From a virus: a DNA stretch of 56,295 nt. The translations under genes and the position numbers were made by a program. The notes beneath the pieces were generated by a model. It was not told the origin of the DNA. It made no database searches and was given only the letters and a program-made list of their open reading frames with translations. The stretch lies in IMG/VR virus record IMGVR_UViG_3300036832_000712, positions 1-56,295 of that record; one strand, 5' to 3'. Shown here piece after piece: positions 8,018-16,654 of this stretch. Numbering within the stretch: the first letter of the stretch is position 1; the number at the start of each line of letters is the position of its first letter.

Positions 8018-10914
8018 GACTTCTTCTTGAACTCGACGATCTTCCGAGACTCGTCGTCAGGTGCGTCAGGCGTGCTCGGTACGGCGATCGGCGACGCCGT
8101 CTTTATTGGAATTACAAAGCACAGAATCGGACTGCTCAAGGTCCGGTTCTCTGCCCGCATGCGCTTTTTTACGGACCTGTGTGTGATGCGTCCGGCCGTC
8201 TGGAGGTTGTCGAGTATGCTGCTGTAATCGTGGTGGTGCTGATTGCAGTAGTCTCTGAATGGCCCGGTGCGCACATACACCTCTGCCTTGGATATTTCGT
8301 ACCGTGCCTTGAACTCGACGTGAGGCGGCGCGTATAGCACCTCAGGTTCGTTCCTGGTGTTCTTGTCGACACGACAGATATTCGGATTGATCTCTTCCAG
8401 GTACTCGTTGAGAATCGTCTCCGGCGTCGTATGCTCACGCTCAAGCTTGGCTTTGTTTCTCATAGCCGGTATCTGCACGTCTATGAGCCACTCGCGCATG
8501 AGCTTGTAGCTGAAGGGGAAGTACCCCAGCTTGTTGCCTAGCTTGAGTCCCAGCAATGCAGTGGCGGCGCAGGCGGTCGCGAAGCGCTCTTCTTGACTCG
8601 CGTTTATGTCTGCTTCGAATCGCTGCTGGATTTCGAGGAACTTGCCGCCCACGACTTCGGTGTGGGGCAGACAACGGCATAGAAAATCTTCTCCGATCCA
8701 GCCGTAATTCCTCAGGAGAAGCCGCATGGCAGTGTCGGCTTCTACCTTCGTATGGACAGCATTCCTGCTTACTCTGATCTCGAAGACGCGCATGATGCCG
8801 GCTTGGCCGCCTGAACTGTCGGCGTTGACCATCTGCACCAGCGACTTGTTGCTGGTGCAGAGAGTCAGGTTTGATTTGTACCCGCCACGAGCCTGACGAA
8901 AGTCGCGGTTGGATTTCAGGCTGGTGTACGACCCCGGCTGGCTGGCCGAGAGTGCGATCTCGTGCGCCACGTCGTCTTCGAACCGTGTAATCTCGTCGAC
9001 GATGAATGGCAGGTTACGACAGATCGCGCCGCGCTCCTGGCGGCCTTTGTCTGTGCTGTTCGATCGCAGGCCGCTGATGCAGTAAAGCTCTGGATGCCCC
9101 CACAGGCTGGCGGCGAAATACACACCGGTACTCTTTGATGCGCCGGTATCCCCGGTCAGGCAGACCAGCATGCCGTGCAGATTCGAGTATCTGAAAAATG
9201 GCGTCGCCAGCGAAGCGCAGATGGCGAACTGCTGCGCCATGTACTCCGGGGCATTGTAGAACTCCATGAGCGCGATCTGCTGGCTCAGGCTGCCCATATG
9301 GTTCATGCTGTCAAGCTGAGTATTCTTTGTCATTACACACGGGGTGATCGAGCCGTCTGCGATCGAGATTTTTCGACCGTGCATGACAAAATATTCCGGG
9401 GTCCCAAGTTCTACCGGCTTCTCGGTCTCGGTTAGTTCCTGAGGGGGGACTTCCCATCCGACGTAATCGTATTGACCGAGATCGTTGGTGTATCTTCGCA
9501 GCTCCTTGAGATACGCCTGCATGAACGTGTGCACTGGTTTGAGCTGCTTCGGAAGAATGATGACGTCCTTGTTGCGAAGCGCCGATGCGAGAGTCTTCGG
9601 CTCCAGGTCGGCATTCAGGAGTTCAATCATCTTCCAACCTTCGCGTGGAGTTTTGACGTACCAACGTGAAAGGCAGTTCTCGTTGAAGGTCGCCCTGATC
9701 CACTGTACAGGAAACATCGGGTATTCGTAAATCCAACCATCCTTCTTTGCCTTGACTCCGTAGGTCATGTCCAATGTGTAAGGCGCCGGTGGCGGGCATG
9801 GCGGTGTTACATTTTGTAATACCGCAGACGCAGACGCAGGCGCAGGTTGATGCGCTCGTTCATAGACTAAGTTAGCGATCAGGACAGGATTCTTGGCGAG
9901 GTCCCTGAACGGACATCTATCGCAGATCGCCGGATCACCGCTGTTGTGGTCGATCTTCTCGCACCCCGGCGGGGGAAGTACCCAAGCGTCGAGCTTCTCT
10001 TGGGTCTCTTCCCGGGTGTAACCCGGATGGCCGTTCGACCACTCCTGGGCTTTCACCTCGCCGTCGTCGCAATATTTTACCGTGCCAATGCCGACATGCC
10101 ACTGCGGCTCGCGCACGTTCCCCTGGCTGTCCCTGAATATTCTCATATGCTCGCAGACGTCAGCGACTTCGTCGGCCGGCGGGCGGCGGCCGTCCCAGGC
10201 GACGGAGAGCTCTGGTCTGCGCGCCTTCGCGCTGTGGGCTTCGCCCGGGGCATCGGGCGCCAGGGTGGCAAGCTGGGCCAGCAGCTCTGCTGCTGGCGTC
10301 ACCACACCTTCGGCAAGGATTACCACCTGGCGCGGGTAATCGTGGTCCTTGAAATTGAACGTGCCGGGTACGCGCAGCACGCTGCTCTGGTCCGTGGTGC
10401 GCATGGGGTCGACGTGCAGATCATGTTGCTGAGCCAGCCAGCGCAACCGACCCGCAGGCTCGCGCCAAGCCAGAGATTCGATCGATGTGTCGATCACCCA
10501 GTAGACATGGATACCGTATCCCGAGTCTACGATGAACGGAGATGGCAGGCAGGCACTGAACAAAAATTTCTCTAGTGCATTAAATATATCCTGCTTGGTA
10601 GCGTAGTGATCCTTCGGGCCTCCAGCGTCGATGTCGAAAAAGAAAACACGAGCTTCCCGCATGTTCTCGTGGGTTCGGAAAGTCTGGAGCTTCCCGGTGT
10701 CTGGATTCGCTTCACGCGCGACTCTCAGCGCGTGTGGCGCAAAATATAAATCTTTCGTTTGCTTCTTTGTCAGGACATAAGCTATCGCGTCATCGAGCGT
10801 GTCGCATCCTCGATGCGCCATGACCGTCTTGCCATCAGGCTTCATCCACGGAGTGGCGATGCAGTAGGGACCGCGCTGCGGCCACACTGCACTCAAGAAC
10901 TTGCGCGTGTTCAT
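8014..10914 (-). CDS. Primase-helicase (AEP-type primase plus P-loop helicase)
   Basis: 966 residues. The N-terminal part has primase-polymerase signatures: FFFDIDAG (catalytic D94, D96), SGYGIHVYW (H136) and RVPGTFNFK (181-189). A Cys-containing segment follows (about 318-335, CEKIDHN...CDRC). The C-terminal half has Walker A GDTGASKSTG (588-597) and LPFIVDE (Walker B, D640 E641), as in the DUF927-like helicase half of phage replicative proteins. It should unwind the fork and prime synthesis for the polymerase at 17111-19027. AGGAG lies 9 bases before ATG, overlapping the stop of a short upstream ORF. A degenerate palindrome lies within codons 366-372. Confidence 0.85.
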   Translation of the reverse strand: MNTRKFLSAVWPQRGPYCIATPWMKPDGKTVMAHRGCDTLDDAIAYVLTKKQTKDLYFAPHALRVAREANPDTGKLQTFRTHENMREARVFFFDIDAGGPKDHYATKQDIFNALEKFLFSACLPSPFIVDSGYGIHVYWVIDTSIESLAWREPAGRLRWLAQQHDLHVDPMRTTDQSSVLRVPGTFNFKDHDYPRQVVILAEGVVTPAAELLAQLATLAPDAPGEAHSAKARRPELSVAWDGRRPPADEVADVCEHMRIFRDSQGNVREPQWHVGIGTVKYCDDGEVKAQEWSNGHPGYTREETQEKLDAWVLPPPGCEKIDHNSGDPAICDRCPFRDLAKNPVLIANLVYERAHQPAPASASAVLQNVTPPCPPPAPYTLDMTYGVKAKKDGWIYEYPMFPVQWIRATFNENCLSRWYVKTPREGWKMIELLNADLEPKTLASALRNKDVIILPKQLKPVHTFMQAYLKELRRYTNDLGQYDYVGWEVPPQELTETEKPVELGTPEYFVMHGRKISIADGSITPCVMTKNTQLDSMNHMGSLSQQIALMEFYNAPEYMAQQFAICASLATPFFRYSNLHGMLVCLTGDTGASKSTGVYFAASLWGHPELYCISGLRSNSTDKGRQERGAICRNLPFIVDEITRFEDDVAHEIALSASQPGSYTSLKSNRDFRQARGGYKSNLTLCTSNKSLVQMVNADSSGGQAGIMRVFEIRVSRNAVHTKVEADTAMRLLLRNYGWIGEDFLCRCLPHTEVVGGKFLEIQQRFEADINASQEERFATACAATALLGLKLGNKLGYFPFSYKLMREWLIDVQIPAMRNKAKLEREHTTPETILNEYLEEINPNICRVDKNTRNEPEVLYAPPHVEFKARYEISKAEVYVRTGPFRDYCNQHHHDYSSILDNLQTAGRITHRSVKKRMRAENRTLSSPILCFVIPIKTASPIAVPSTPDAPDDESRKIVEFKKKS
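9804..9822. promoter_or_regulatory. Dispersed palindrome, degenerate copy in primase gene
   Basis: GTGTTACATTTTGTAATAC. One half-site is perfect, the other has one change (TGTAATAC). It lies inside the primase-helicase gene, where it encodes VLQNVTP on the minus strand, the same frame as the copy at 16891-16909. Confidence 0.6.
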
Positions 10915-10925
10915 GAGTCGTGCTC

Positions 10926-10958
10926 CTACAGCTTGTCATAGGTAGTTTGGTCAGTCAT
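10926..10958 (-). CDS. Possible 10-residue leader peptide
   Basis: GAGGTG precedes an ATG that encodes MTDQTTYDKL and a TAG. The TAG forms part of the TAGGAG ribosome-binding site of the primase-helicase, so translation of the leader could regulate that gene by coupling. The N-terminus resembles MTDQAKLKL of the protein encoded at 12305-12742. Could also be a decayed gene start. Confidence 0.35.
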   Translation of the reverse strand: MTDQTTYDKL

Positions 10959-10990
10959 GATAGCACCTCTTCGAGGGGGTAGAGGCTACA

Positions 10991-11023
10991 ACACCCTCGA
11001 CTCTTTGTGCGAGTCGAGGGTGT
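10991..11023 (-). terminator. Strong hairpin after the SSB-like gene
   Basis: A perfect 13-bp stem (10991-11003 with 11011-11023) encloses a 7-base loop between the SSB-like gene and the primase gene. On the minus strand it is followed by only a weak TTGT, so it may attenuate or be a processing site rather than a full intrinsic terminator. Confidence 0.55.
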
Positions 11024-11056
11024 CAAGAGTACGAAGAAACTTAAAGTCAGGAATGC

Positions 11057-12202
11057 TTACTCGTCGTCCCAATCCTTGAGGATGGTATCGAGGGCCGGCG
11101 ATGCAACAGCGGCAGGAGCAGCAGGAGCCCGACCTGCCGCAATAGCAACAGCGGGCTCTTCTTCCTCATCGTCTATCACAGCAGCTTTGCGCGCCGCCGC
11201 GGCAGCGGCAGCCGCTTCGGCTTTCTTGTTAGCTGCTGTCTTGGCCTTTGCGGATGCAGATGCTGGCGTAGTTGCAGCAGCTGCAGGGGCAGGTGCCGGT
11301 GCAGCGGCAGGCGCCGGTGCAGCGGGCCTAACGGGTTGCTGTAGTACCATTTCCCCGTCGTCGTCATCGTCGGTCTCCTGTTCGTCTTCCTCGGTGATGC
11401 CAGGCGGGCGCGTGCCGGCGAAGCCGGTGAAGTCGGTCTTAAGCAGATCGTCGAGATTGCCTGATTCGGCGATTCCCGCACACACCGCCGTTTCCTCTTC
11501 GCTCAACCACCGGCCCGGCGAGAACCACAGCTTCGGGTAGCTCTTGGTATTGTCGAAGCGAATCCTCGTGGTCAGTGAGTAGGTGAACGGCACCGCCTTC
11601 GACTTGAGGAAGTTGAGATAGTTGGTGAACGCGAACATCATCTTGGCCTGGGCCTCCTTGTTCAGGCCATCGAAGTCGGAGGTCTGCGGAATCTTCAGCC
11701 GCAGCACCGGCGCCGCGCTGAGGTCGCGGGCCTTTGGAATCACCGCCAGATTACGATGCACGGCGCAGGCCGCGGCGGCTTTTCCTTGGTCTGTTTGACG
11801 TGAGCCCTTGATGGCTTGCGGGCAGACGTTGCACTTTTCTGATTGCCGATTAGTCGCGTTCGGGCTCGATGTAACTCCGTCATTGGACCAGCAGTCCGGC
11901 GCGCTCTCCTGGCCCGGATCGTAGGCACGTCCACCATAGTAGGCGCGTCCGCGATTCTCGTTGTAGGCAATGATCACGGCCTCGAAGGTCTGGATCAGCT
12001 CTTCCTCGCCATCGGCGTTGACGCGCATCAGCGGCTTCTTGGTGCCGTCGATGATCACGGTCCACACCTTGCCCGGGAAGGTCAGGGCGTTGACCTGACT
12101 GCGGGTCACGATGTTGCTGGTCCCGGCTTCCTGAGCCGCCTTGACGTGTGCCGGCACCTGAGCTGCCGGATCGAAGATAGCCACAGACTTAGTGGTAGCC
12201 AT
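11057..12202 (-). CDS. Single-stranded DNA-binding-like protein
   Basis: 381 residues. The N-terminal 270 residues look globular, with a Cys cluster (CWSNDG, CNVCPQ, ACAVH around 104-150) that may bind zinc. A long Ala/Pro-rich linker (about 285-365) follows, and the protein ends LKDWDDE. An acidic, aromatic C-terminal tip after a flexible linker is the hallmark of phage and bacterial SSBs, which use it to recruit polymerase and helicase. The position between SNF2 helicase and primase fits. No OB-fold motif can be confirmed by eye. Confidence 0.6.
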   Translation of the reverse strand: MATTKSVAIFDPAAQVPAHVKAAQEAGTSNIVTRSQVNALTFPGKVWTVIIDGTKKPLMRVNADGEEELIQTFEAVIIAYNENRGRAYYGGRAYDPGQESAPDCWSNDGVTSSPNATNRQSEKCNVCPQAIKGSRQTDQGKAAAACAVHRNLAVIPKARDLSAAPVLRLKIPQTSDFDGLNKEAQAKMMFAFTNYLNFLKSKAVPFTYSLTTRIRFDNTKSYPKLWFSPGRWLSEEETAVCAGIAESGNLDDLLKTDFTGFAGTRPPGITEEDEQETDDDDDGEMVLQQPVRPAAPAPAAAPAPAPAAAATTPASASAKAKTAANKKAEAAAAAAAARKAAVIDDEEEEPAVAIAAGRAPAAPAAVASPALDTILKDWDDE

Positions 12203-12249
12203 GTTATGTGTCCTTCATTAGTTGGTTGGGTTGTTCCGATGGTGGATCA

Positions 12250-12277
12250 AGCCCTGACTGGAACAGGGTCAGGGGCT
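12250..12277 (-). other. Hairpin abutting the palindrome at 12279
   Basis: AGCCCTGAC (12250-12258) pairs with GTCAGGGGCT (12268-12277) with one bulged base and a 9-base loop. It directly follows the dispersed palindrome on the minus strand, 48 bases before the SSB-like start. Only TTGATCC follows, so an intrinsic terminator is doubtful. Confidence 0.45.
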
Positions 12278-12278
12278 G

Positions 12279-12297
12279 GTGTTACATTATGTAACAC
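12279..12297. promoter_or_regulatory. Dispersed palindrome GTGTTACA-TTA-TGTAACAC
   Basis: Perfect 8+8 half-sites. Lies 7 bases beyond the stop of the gene at 12305-12742 and upstream of the SSB-like gene, flanked symmetrically by G and C. Confidence 0.85.
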
Positions 12298-12304
12298 CAA
12301 TCAG

Positions 12305-12742
12305 CTAACTACGCCGGATCGTGACCGTGTATTCTTTCATCACGGTTATGCCGGGCGGTAGCTCGTCAGAGTTATCCGCCATGTAATCCACGATAAAGGA
12401 TTTCTTGACGCGGCGTTCGAGCGCATCGAACGCTTCGTTCTCGGCGATCCAGGCATAGAACGCGGTCCAGTCCCCGCAGGCAGGTTTGACTGAAACGGAT
12501 TGGTACACTGTGCCGTGCGCTGTTCGCACGCTTTCGACACCCAACTCCTGCAATTTTCCCAGCAGGAAACTATCAAGAGTTTCGAGCTGGTCTTTCAGCT
12601 TGAGGTCGTCAGCCTCATATTGCTTTTTCAGAGTCGATCGTGCGTCACGTATCTTGACATAGGTCTCTGTTATCTTGTCGAGCTTCGGGTCAGTCATCGG
12701 TTTTCCTTTCAGCACCAGTTTCAGTTTTGCTTGGTCAGTCAT
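12305..12742 (-). CDS. Conserved phage hypothetical protein
   Basis: 145 residues. The order ITETYVKIRDARSTLKKQYE, long helix, LQELGVESVRTAHGTVYQSV, DWTAFYAWI, LPPGITVMKEYTVTIRRS matches a family common in phages of many hosts, usually near recombination genes; function not established. The ATG overlaps the upstream stop (ATGA), which favours this start over the internal MTDPKLDK (RBS AAAGGA). The helical N-terminus may dimerise. Confidence 0.75.
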   Translation of the reverse strand: MTDQAKLKLVLKGKPMTDPKLDKITETYVKIRDARSTLKKQYEADDLKLKDQLETLDSFLLGKLQELGVESVRTAHGTVYQSVSVKPACGDWTAFYAWIAENEAFDALERRVKKSFIVDYMADNSDELPPGITVMKEYTVTIRRS

Positions 12743-14292
12743 TGTATGATCCTCTCGTACAGTTTCAGGATGCTGTCCTGGTTCAGTGCCCGGTTATCGA
12801 GCAGGTTGTAGATATCCCATTCAAAGGCATGAGCAGCAATGCGCACCACGGTCATCTTGCGGGTCTGCCCCGCGCGATTAAATCGTTCGATTACTTGCGC
12901 GTACTGATCATGACTATAGATCGGCGCATAGAAGACGGTAGTATCGGCCTCCGTCAGATTGAGCCCATGCGCCATCACCTGCGGATGGCACAGCAGCAGA
13001 TGTGGGTCAGGCCCGGACTTGAACGCGCGAATGATTCGATTGCGTTGCTTGATACTGACATCGCCGTTGAGAACCGCAAGGCTGAAATGCTTTGCCAGCT
13101 CACTCTCAAGTGAGCGGGTGATTCCCTTGAACGGAACGATCACAATCACCTTGGCCGAAGCTTCCTTGATTACCGAGATCAGTTCTTTGAGCCTGATCGA
13201 ATGGTCGATGGTCTCATAGGTATCATCTTTATTTTTTACTGATCCGCAGCAAATCTGCCGGAGCTTGATGAGTGCATCGGCGGCGTTGACCGCGGTGACT
13301 TTGGTGGTCTTATGCTGCAGGATCATATGCTCCCGCATGAGGTCGAATGCTTTCTGCTGATCCACCGTAAGCTGGGTCTGCCGGTTAGTGACAGTCAGCG
13401 GTGGCAGGTCCATGCATTCGGATTTGCGGAAACGTATGGCGGGCTGCAAAGCATCGAAGACGATCTTCTCATGCCCGTTTATGGGGCGCCACTTGTGCTG
13501 GCTCACCTGCTTCATTGTCATGCGCTGGAATGCGCCGAAGAACCTGGGTACCCGCGCCGGGCACACGAGCCGCGCGAGCGCCCAGGCATCGGTCGGCGCA
13601 TTGGGGCACGGCGTGCCGGTCAAGAGCCACACACGTTTTTTGTTTTCGGTGGCCCAGGCAAAGAACTTGTATGTCAGGTTCCGGCTGTTCCGAAAGAAAG
13701 AAGCCTCGTCGAGGACAATGAGATCAATGTCTTTTCTCTTACGTACCAGCGTCGCGACCTCCTTGTGCGCAATCATATCGTGGTTGGCGATGTAGAAATC
13801 TACGTCCATCGACAGCGAGTTCACGCGGTGCTCGCGGTCACCATGCGTGACCACGCACGATCTATGCATCAGCACATCGAAGATATCCTGCTGCCAGATG
13901 GTTTCCAGGGTCGACAATGGAGCGAGGATCAGAGCTTTGCTTACCTCGCCGAGCGACATGAGATAGTCGGCAGCCCACAGCGTTGCGAAGGTCTTGCCCG
14001 TGCCCATCTCCGAGAGGTCGCAGTTCTTGCTATTGCGGATACGGAAGTCCGCCATCGGCCGCTGATGTGCGAACGGCGTGTACTTGCCCGGCCAGCTGTA
14101 CTGATACTCGATCGGCGACGGCACATTGATCCCAAGCTCGTTAAGTGCGAGCGTGGTCTCAAGTGTGTGCCTGATCTGGACGTTGCCCTCGTCGGCGTCG
14201 ATAGAGCGGCTCAGTCCGGGGAAGGTTGTCAGCACGCGCGACGGATCGCGCAGCTTCAGCACAATGCTTTTGGTTGGTTGATGGATCAGCAT
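12739..14292 (-). CDS. SNF2/DEAD-like helicase
   Basis: 517 residues with superfamily 2 motifs in order: Q-like FAHQ (74-77), SEMGTGKT (94-101, Walker A), ILAPLSTLETIW (Ia), IVLDEASFF (DEAx box, about residue 170), LLTGTPCPN (III), and C-terminal GLNLTEADTTVFY and QVIERFNRAGQ (V and VI). SNF2-type phage helicases are usually paired with a VRR-NUC nuclease, as here (14342-14734). Likely role: branch migration or recombination-dependent replication. A sigma70-type promoter lies 24-53 bases upstream. Confidence 0.85.
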   Translation of the reverse strand: MLIHQPTKSIVLKLRDPSRVLTTFPGLSRSIDADEGNVQIRHTLETTLALNELGINVPSPIEYQYSWPGKYTPFAHQRPMADFRIRNSKNCDLSEMGTGKTFATLWAADYLMSLGEVSKALILAPLSTLETIWQQDIFDVLMHRSCVVTHGDREHRVNSLSMDVDFYIANHDMIAHKEVATLVRKRKDIDLIVLDEASFFRNSRNLTYKFFAWATENKKRVWLLTGTPCPNAPTDAWALARLVCPARVPRFFGAFQRMTMKQVSQHKWRPINGHEKIVFDALQPAIRFRKSECMDLPPLTVTNRQTQLTVDQQKAFDLMREHMILQHKTTKVTAVNAADALIKLRQICCGSVKNKDDTYETIDHSIRLKELISVIKEASAKVIVIVPFKGITRSLESELAKHFSLAVLNGDVSIKQRNRIIRAFKSGPDPHLLLCHPQVMAHGLNLTEADTTVFYAPIYSHDQYAQVIERFNRAGQTRKMTVVRIAAHAFEWDIYNLLDNRALNQDSILKLYERIIQ

Positions 14293-14315
14293 GATCAGTC
14301 ACTCTCTGATTTGTA

Positions 14316-14345
14316 AGTATATTAGTTCGCAGGTGTAGCTGTCAA
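14316..14345 (-). promoter_or_regulatory. Sigma70-like promoter for the helicase-to-primase operon
   Basis: Minus strand: TTGACA (14345-14340), 18-base spacer, TATACT (14321-14316). It lies between the VRR-NUC stop and the helicase start. No dispersed palindrome adjoins it. Confidence 0.6.
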
Positions 14346-14734
14346 GTTTTAGACATTCGAATAGGGGAAAATTGCGCCTGCTCTTTCCACTTTGTTAAGT
14401 TCTTGAACAAAGACCCAACTGGGTAACTTGATAAGCGTGTAAGCACCGTTCGCAGTTCCTCAATGTTGGTCTCGTCCACCAGGAAAGCGTAGTGTCCTGC
14501 TTCGTAAACATCAGTAAGAAATTTATGCTGAAGCACGGTCACCACGTCGTCGTACTTGGTTTCGATTGCCATGAACAACTTGGGTCGCTTCATAGCAAGA
14601 AAGTCGCTCACGCCGCCCCGGCCAAACGCGCCTGCATTCGGCATCCAGAAAGTCCACCCAGTATCAGTGAGGATTTCCCGGACCTGTTTCTTGATGAACC
14701 CTTCGGTCCTGTCGCTGGTCATAGGTTTTCTCAT
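14342..14734 (-). CDS. VRR-NUC domain nuclease
   Basis: 130 residues. EGFIKKQVREILTDTGWTFW, GRGGVSDFLAM, FMAIETKY and AGHYAFLVDE reproduce the VRR-NUC signature of the PD-(D/E)XK superfamily, with catalytic D in SDF and ExK in IETK. These stand-alone nucleases process branched DNA. The ATG overlaps the previous stop (ATGA); GTG two codons upstream and ATG four codons downstream are alternatives. The residues after AGHYAFLVDE form a helical tail beyond the usual core. Confidence 0.8.
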   Translation of the reverse strand: MRKPMTSDRTEGFIKKQVREILTDTGWTFWMPNAGAFGRGGVSDFLAMKRPKLFMAIETKYDDVVTVLQHKFLTDVYEAGHYAFLVDETNIEELRTVLTRLSSYPVGSLFKNLTKWKEQAQFSPIRMSKT

Positions 14735-15099
14735 CTCCACGACTCCATGTAACCCTCTTCCTCTTCCCGCCGCTGCTGCTCATCCGAGAGCACGCCCCGA
14801 CTACGAACCGTGCGCAGCTCGAAGAAGCCGGTGAACTCAGGATGATCGTGGATCAGCATACGGACATAGATCGGCGTGAAATTATCGTTGACCTCGAAGA
14901 CATCCCCCTTGGTTCGGAGGTCATAGTGCCAGCGCATGACTTCTATGATCGTGCGAGCACTATAACGCTCTCGCCCAGTAGCCCGCATCTTGTAGGCGAG
15001 CGCCTTAAACTGCTCGTAGATATGCGGGTTCCGATGATGCCACGCTTTGAACCGTGCCAAGATGTTTGAGGGATACCTATCGAATGGATCGCTTATCAT
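14731..15099 (-). CDS. Conserved phage hypothetical protein
   Basis: 122 residues. NPHIYEQFKALAYKMRATGRERYSARTIIEVMRWHYDLRT, FEVNDNFTPIYVRMLIHDHPEFTGFFELR is a pattern shared by a family found beside nuclease genes in many siphoviruses and podoviruses. It has no assigned function. Overlaps both neighbours by ATGA. The C-terminus is highly charged (QQRREEEEGY). Confidence 0.75.
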   Translation of the reverse strand: MISDPFDRYPSNILARFKAWHHRNPHIYEQFKALAYKMRATGRERYSARTIIEVMRWHYDLRTKGDVFEVNDNFTPIYVRMLIHDHPEFTGFFELRTVRSRGVLSDEQQRREEEEGYMESWR

Positions 15100-15254
15100 C
15101 GCTTCGATCCTTTCATTGCTTCAACCAGCCGCCGAAGCAATTCCTGCTTCGACAATCGCCATATCAACTTTGTGTCGGCACCGCGCCACTTGTCTGGATG
15201 CGATCTCGCATGTTCGTACAGAGCTACGCGAATGAGCTTGAGCCGTTTACCCAT
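15096..15254 (-). CDS. Small basic hypothetical protein
   Basis: 52 residues, MGKRLKLIRVALYEHARSHP followed by DKWRGADTKLIWRLSKQELLRRLVEAMKGSKR. AGAGGTG lies just before the ATG, and the stop of the upstream nuclease is one base away. Strongly basic and helical; may bind nucleic acid. Longer in-frame starts overlap the nuclease and lack a binding site. Confidence 0.65.
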   Translation of the reverse strand: MGKRLKLIRVALYEHARSHPDKWRGADTKLIWRLSKQELLRRLVEAMKGSKR

Positions 15255-15255
15255 G

Positions 15256-15930
15256 TCACCTCTTCGGCCTCCAATGTTTGCAGCCAATGACAGGACACCA
15301 TCCAAAGCATAGGCCACCAGGGCGCATCTGCCAGGTGTCCGAACGGAAGGCCTCCTTGTACTGATGCAGCTCGGGCACCAGTTCGTTCCATAGCTCTCGC
15401 ATCTGCGTGCGGCTCCAGGTCTTCTCCGTTGTCGTGCGAGTCTTTGTCCAATAAAACCTGACCCCGATGGTGTCGAAGTAACCGAACTCTTGGAATGCCC
15501 ACAGTGCGTAGATGATCAACTGGTTGAACTTCTTGTGCGGCTTGCCGGTCTTGTAGTCCACGAGCCACGCATGACGGCTCATGGCGTCGACCCGCAGGTA
15601 GTCGATGATCATGCGGCACCACACGTTCTTGTCGCCCCACTCGCAGGAGTCCAGAGTCTTTGCAAGTGCCGCCTTATGCTCGATGAACGCCCAGCCCGGC
15701 TGCAGGGCCAGCTCCTGCATGAACGGCTCGTGCGCCGCTAGCTCCGCTGGCAGCTTTATGTGCGGCGACTTCAGACGCATGGCGAACGCCTCGTGCACCC
15801 ACTCGCCGTAAACCTGCTCCTTGGACTTCTCTTCAGGCGGCAGGTCCTTGAGCACATAGCGGTGGTGATACTGCTCGGGGCAGTTCTTGAACGTATCAAG
15901 CGCGCTCGGTGACCATGGAAGCGGTTTCAT
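15256..15930 (-). CDS. Cas4/RecB-like PD-(D/E)XK exonuclease
   Basis: 224 residues. SPSALDTFKNCPEQYHHRYV, GEWVHEAF, WLVDYKTGK (catalytic DxK), FNQLIIYALWAFQEF and a C-terminal CFGWCPVIGC follow the RecB/Cas4-like order. Cys17 plus the three C-terminal cysteines (208, 212, 217) are placed like the four iron-sulfur ligands of Cas4/AddB-type nucleases. It probably resects DNA ends during phage recombination. The start overlaps the end of the HTH gene by 35 bases. Confidence 0.8.
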   Translation of the reverse strand: MKPLPWSPSALDTFKNCPEQYHHRYVLKDLPPEEKSKEQVYGEWVHEAFAMRLKSPHIKLPAELAAHEPFMQELALQPGWAFIEHKAALAKTLDSCEWGDKNVWCRMIIDYLRVDAMSRHAWLVDYKTGKPHKKFNQLIIYALWAFQEFGYFDTIGVRFYWTKTRTTTEKTWSRTQMRELWNELVPELHQYKEAFRSDTWQMRPGGLCFGWCPVIGCKHWRPKR

Positions 15931-16090
15931 CTGATCCTCTTAAGTGTCTAGGTGCTGCATGTATCAATTGCAAAGCTCTATTTCTACTAATGCCGAGACG
16001 GATACCTATCTCCCGAGTCGTTAACCCCTCACGTCGTAAAAGTAGTACGTGCATCCAACGAGCTTCTCTGTATGGCTGATCGTATTTCAT
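15896..16090 (-). CDS. Small helix-turn-helix protein
   Basis: 64 residues. LLLRREGLTTREIGIRLGIS then RNRALQLIHAA is a clear HTH of the sigma region 4/LuxR-like shape; the rest is too short for another domain. ATG overlaps the preceding stop (ATGA). A candidate DNA-binding partner for the dispersed palindromes, though nothing in sequence proves it. Confidence 0.7.
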   Translation of the reverse strand: MKYDQPYREARWMHVLLLRREGLTTREIGIRLGISRNRALQLIHAAPRHLRGSDETASMVTERA

Positions 16091-16653
16091 GTGAGTTGAA
16101 TCCCGAGCTTACGAACAATCTGATTGGCACGCATTGCCTGGTTCTCGGCGTCGGTTAACGCCGTATGCAATATACCTGGGTACTGAACTTCCTCCAGAGT
16201 CAGCAGATTGCGTAAAGTCCTGAAGCACCGATTGTGCCGGAAGCTCCATGGCGCATCGCGCTTCGCGACCTCGTAAGCCTGGCGCAAGAGCGTGTTGTCG
16301 AAGTCGCTGCCGTTGCCCCAGACACGCACGTCGGTGCATTGAGCACTGGCGGAGTGTGACCGTAGCCAGTCGGTGAAACCATCCAGCGCCTCGTACAGCG
16401 ACAGCTTGGGTTTGCTCAGCCAGAACATTCGTGCCGCGTCACGCTCGGCGTCCATCCACCACAACACGACCTCAGCATCAGCGCGCAGCAGACCTTGCGA
16501 GCTGGCCGGGTCGACCGCGACCTCGAAGCGGTCCTCGATGATACCATCTGACTCGAAGGCGTATGGATCGAACACGCACGCACCGATCATGATGATGGTC
16601 GAGTAGGGAGTGACGCCCCATGTTTCGAGATCGAGCATGATATGTTTAAGCAT
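16087..16653 (-). CDS. DEDD-type 3'-5' exonuclease
   Basis: 188 residues. Exonuclease motifs are visible: MLDLETWG (ExoI, D-x-E), VWGNGSDFDNTLL (ExoII) and HTALTDAENQA (ExoIII, H-x4-D), the DnaQ/Rv2179c-like arrangement. It could act in proofreading, primer removal or RNA trimming. ATG at 16653 follows AAGGAC; the upstream gene stops 2 bases away. Confidence 0.8.
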   Translation of the reverse strand: MLKHIMLDLETWGVTPYSTIIMIGACVFDPYAFESDGIIEDRFEVAVDPASSQGLLRADAEVVLWWMDAERDAARMFWLSKPKLSLYEALDGFTDWLRSHSASAQCTDVRVWGNGSDFDNTLLRQAYEVAKRDAPWSFRHNRCFRTLRNLLTLEEVQYPGILHTALTDAENQAMRANQIVRKLGIQLT

Positions 16654-16654
16654 T

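Noticed and set aside
12250-12277. Intrinsic terminator next to the 12279 palindrome
   Set aside because: The hairpin is real, but no T-run follows on the minus strand, so termination was not claimed.
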